Assembly: GCA_040902925.1 (NCBI GenBank)
Contig: JBBDWJ010000061.1
Coordinates: 1 to 7,845, forward strand
Direction of reading: 5' to 3'
Length of the DNA stretch: 7,845 nt
Source of the DNA: JBBDWJ01 sp040902925
Lineage (GTDB): Bacteria; Acidobacteriota; Terriglobia; Bryobacterales; UBA6623
In this document: piece by piece, positions 7,001 through 7,845 of the stretch
Numbering within the stretch: the first letter of the stretch is position 1
Layout: the number at the start of each line of letters is the position of its first letter
The notes under the pieces: model-generated
The model's database searches: none
The model's input: the letters and a program-made list of their open reading frames with translations, nothing else
Told to the model about the DNA's origin: nothing
Translations under genes and position numbers: made by a program

Positions 7001-7467
7001 TTCCTACCGCGGGGACCGTCGTCGTGACGGTCATCAACAACGGCGCGAGCGCGACGTTTCCGAATGTCGCGGCAGCCGCTGTGCGCCCTGGGATTTTCGA
7101 AATTACGCTTTCCTCCGGAAAATTTGGCGCGGCCTTGCATGCCGACTATTCGCTGGTGGAGCCAAATCATCCGGCGCGGCCAGGTGAGATTGTCCTGCTG
7201 TTCTGGACCGGCGGCGGCGTGACAAGCCCGCCGGTTGCAACCAACCAGCCGGGCCCGCTGATACCGGCCACTGTAGCCGCGGAAGTTGTGGTCGTCGCCG
7301 GGGGAGGCAACGCCGAAAGCCTGGGAAGCTTCTACGCGCCAGGTTTGGTGACGGTCTACCAGACGAATTTTCGGATTCCCGCCGGGGCCGCTGGTGCGAC
7401 GTTGCCTGTCAAGCTGGTTGTGGGCGGAGCGGAAAGCCCGCAGGTCGCGATTCCTTTAGGACCTTAG
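4099..7467 (+). CDS. Large secreted protein: propeller-like N-terminus, Ig-like (Big_1-type) repeats, TIGR03437 C-terminal domain
   Basis: The start at 4099 is set by GGAGG and by a signal peptide, residues 1-24 (MHRWQRLMATW, then LLFLFVVALPLGA). The frame is also open upstream to ATG 3778, but those 107 codons read through repeat DNA. The product is 1122 aa. Residues about 27-380 show short strand repeats with phrases such as SKIYILRGSSVAVL, NRLVVAAGRFVHVFDA and PNSERAYVTVQDSDRLEII, typical of YVTN-like beta-propellers. Five Ig-like units of about 95 residues follow, near 384-475, 484-578, 590-684, 691-785 and 788-883. The clearest (first, fourth, fifth) have the invasin/Big_1 pattern GGNNQ/GDNQ, then a P.A..V.F strand, then T(D/N)..G.A. 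Residues about 886-1122 match TIGR03437 landmarks: VNGASF (894-899), GQEQINIQVPF (956-966) and PARPGEIVLLF (1025-1035). There is no transmembrane anchor or LPxTG. It is probably an extracellular or surface adhesion/scaffold protein; the ligand is unknown. Element B begins 23 nt after the stop. Confidence 0.9.
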   Translation: MHRWQRLMATWLLFLFVVALPLGAQQYLFVFHAGMQATVYDLGTLEPLASPVVGSGAVRAIGVPGQTTPSSFSKIYILRGSSVAVLNPQPPFAAQASLDLRAPISLDERSAVLSQDSNRLVVAAGRFVHVFDATNPANPPPATIDLGNEITGITVLPNSERAYVTVQDSDRLEIISLNTNPPVRLAGPIVLPQVATSVEAAPNASALYAAAAGVFFEIDAIENTLRREIEGIDGVPLAIGFDPDAPVAAAFVRHGVRVTAFDLLRRARGAEFSGASALTEALSPGGSRVYYFTLTTGEIYLGDLASGSFGRLINPSTQTPFERPGLDIEMEPSRQNVFLALGGDSGRLIRMDAQATVVRNQIVPLELPTKLSAIASPGTVAASVEVYGGNNQIATVGEALPKPLAVRAIDTALRPAANQIVEFSTTTPNVVFRPPSALTNHAGMAQTLVTVPVTTPFTIDARVLPADLRATFDVNTALPEEEGLSILSGDYQVTAGGTDFPRLFRVLATTSGRPIPSLVLNIAASNFASTCPSTTTTAADGVASFLCSANAVVTPVSTLIQTTDTFGRGLPEPFHVTTVNNPDRLPRVAQLNSPIPVVAQVNTTVEDAIAIRIAEQVSGLPMANVGVEFAAPGDVSVSPRIAVSDGDGVARANITFGCELETGQIVATLNSTGLPSAVIPHSSVRGPATRLLRIGGNDQAGNAGELLPQALLARATDDCGNVVPGAPLVWSVNPPQAATLENVFAQTNAVGEASARVRIGARPGPFTVAVTSGGASTAYTLTANATGIRVIAVSGDNQSLPIGQAAAQPLVVELQSAGGAPLANAQVDFRVAQGSGSLEPSSATTDASGRASTTVAAGAQVGPLRIEASAGASVFVFTLTVIGRTPVVTAAGFVNGASFASGWTPGGTGSIFGVGLMEDVDGVVAPAPPFPTTLRGVRVLVENVPAPILSMANINGQEQINIQVPFGIPTAGTVVVTVINNGASATFPNVAAAAVRPGIFEITLSSGKFGAALHADYSLVEPNHPARPGEIVLLFWTGGGVTSPPVATNQPGPLIPATVAAEVVVVAGGGNAESLGSFYAPGLVTVYQTNFRIPAGAAGATLPVKLVVGGAESPQVAIPLGP

Positions 7468-7490
7468 CGCGCCATTCCAGAAAACATTCA

Positions 7491-7713
7491 CCACAGATGG
7501 ACACGGATAAGTCATTTCGCAGTCGTTACCGTTGACCTACTGCATGGGAACCCGGCGGCCGTCGAGCGGGGGCGGCAATGGCGTGTCGTGTATCGGAGGC
7601 CGGACTCCCAAACGGACATAAAGACCCGGCGAGCGAGAGCTAGTGCGTCGAGTCGATCAGCGCTTGCTCCGTTTCTATGAAAATTATCTGTGTTCCTCTG
7701 TGTTCATCTGTGG
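7491..7713. repeat. Inverted-arm intergenic element B built from 10-nt CACnGATnnA units
   Basis: The left arm (7491-7511) has two units, CACAGATGGA (7492-7501) and CACGGATAAG (7502-7511). The right arm (7683-7713), read on the minus strand, has three: CACAGATGAA (7703-7712), CACAGAGGAA (7693-7702) and CACAGATAAT (7683-7692). The left arm pairs well only if one unit of about 10 nt has been lost from it or gained on the right. The interior (7512-7682) shows no similarity I can see to that of element A and no credible gene. Outside the right arm the complement reads AGTTTTGA (7714-7721), the same octamer that precedes the left arm of element A (3701-3708). The element lies between two convergent genes. 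Confidence 0.75.
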
Positions 7714-7734
7714 TCAAAACTTCGCTGCGTACCG

Positions 7735-7845
7735 CTACTTCACCTTCCCGGCGCTCACCAGATTGGCGAAGATGCGGTAGGCTCCCGGCACCCCCGCCGG
7801 CAGTTGGCGGAACCAGGCATATCCGGTGAAGATAAACACTCCTTT
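7735..7845 (-). CDS. C-terminal fragment of an unidentified protein (gene continues beyond window)
   Basis: On the minus strand the last 111 bases form an uninterrupted frame of 36 codons ending in TAG (7735-7737), with about 80% G or C at third positions by hand count, as expected for real coding sequence here. The visible residues include IFTGYAWFRQLPAGV and AYRIFANLVSAGKVK at the end. I do not recognise the family; the fragment is too short to assign. It converges on the big secreted-protein gene, with repeat element B between the two stops. The start lies outside the window. Confidence 0.6.
   Translation of the reverse strand, partial: KGVFIFTGYAWFRQLPAGVPGAYRIFANLVSAGKVK

Noticed and set aside
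3706..7713. Composite transposon carrying the big gene between elements A and B
   Set aside because: Neither element encodes a transposase, no target-site duplication is visible, and the gene has normal composition for the region; kept only as a recombination possibility.

Overview
The window looks like a chromosomal segment of a high-GC Acidobacteriota bacterium, most likely near Solibacter/Bryobacter. The strongest clue is the C-terminal ~235 residues of the large secreted protein at 4099-7467. They carry the landmarks of TIGR03437, the 'Solibacter uncharacterized C-terminal domain' (VNGASF, a SIFGVGL loop, GQEQINIQVPF, PARPGEIVLLF). An EF-P with an 'HRTPGNLRGF' loop fits the same group. 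All family assignments come from reading the translations; no database search was possible.

Left part (1-1624): two co-directional genes 7 bases apart. The first is the C-terminal two thirds or so of an AAA/ABC-type ATPase whose 5' end lies outside the window. The second encodes a 208-aa acidic-motif protein. From memory the pair resembles the AAA ATPase MAD3 and protein MAD4 of the methylation-associated defence system (MADS). More broadly it resembles other ATPase plus Toprim-like two-gene anti-phage modules. Hand-counted stretches here are AT-richer than the genes to the right, as expected for a transferred defence cassette.

Middle (1621-3702): efp, for translation elongation factor P, lies on the minus strand. 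It converges on the defence pair, and the two reading frames share the palindrome CTAG, which gives both stop codons. After a 423-bp divergent intergenic region comes a plus-strand gene for a secreted 365-aa protein of unknown function.

Right part (3703-7845): a 1122-aa exported multidomain protein (signal peptide, propeller-like N-terminal region, about five bacterial Ig-like domains, TIGR03437). It is bracketed by two intergenic elements, 3706-3980 and 7491-7713. Each element has inverted arms built from tandem 10-nt units of consensus CACnGATnnA around an unrelated interior of about 170-200 bp. A minus-strand gene, of which only the last 36 codons are visible, enters from the right edge and stops 21 bases from the second element.

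Most worth following up are the defence-like ATPase/partner pair and the bookend repeats with helical-turn-length units. The other genes appear to be ordinary housekeeping or lineage-specific secreted proteins. I found no rRNA, tRNA, CRISPR array, transposase or convincing intrinsic terminator.
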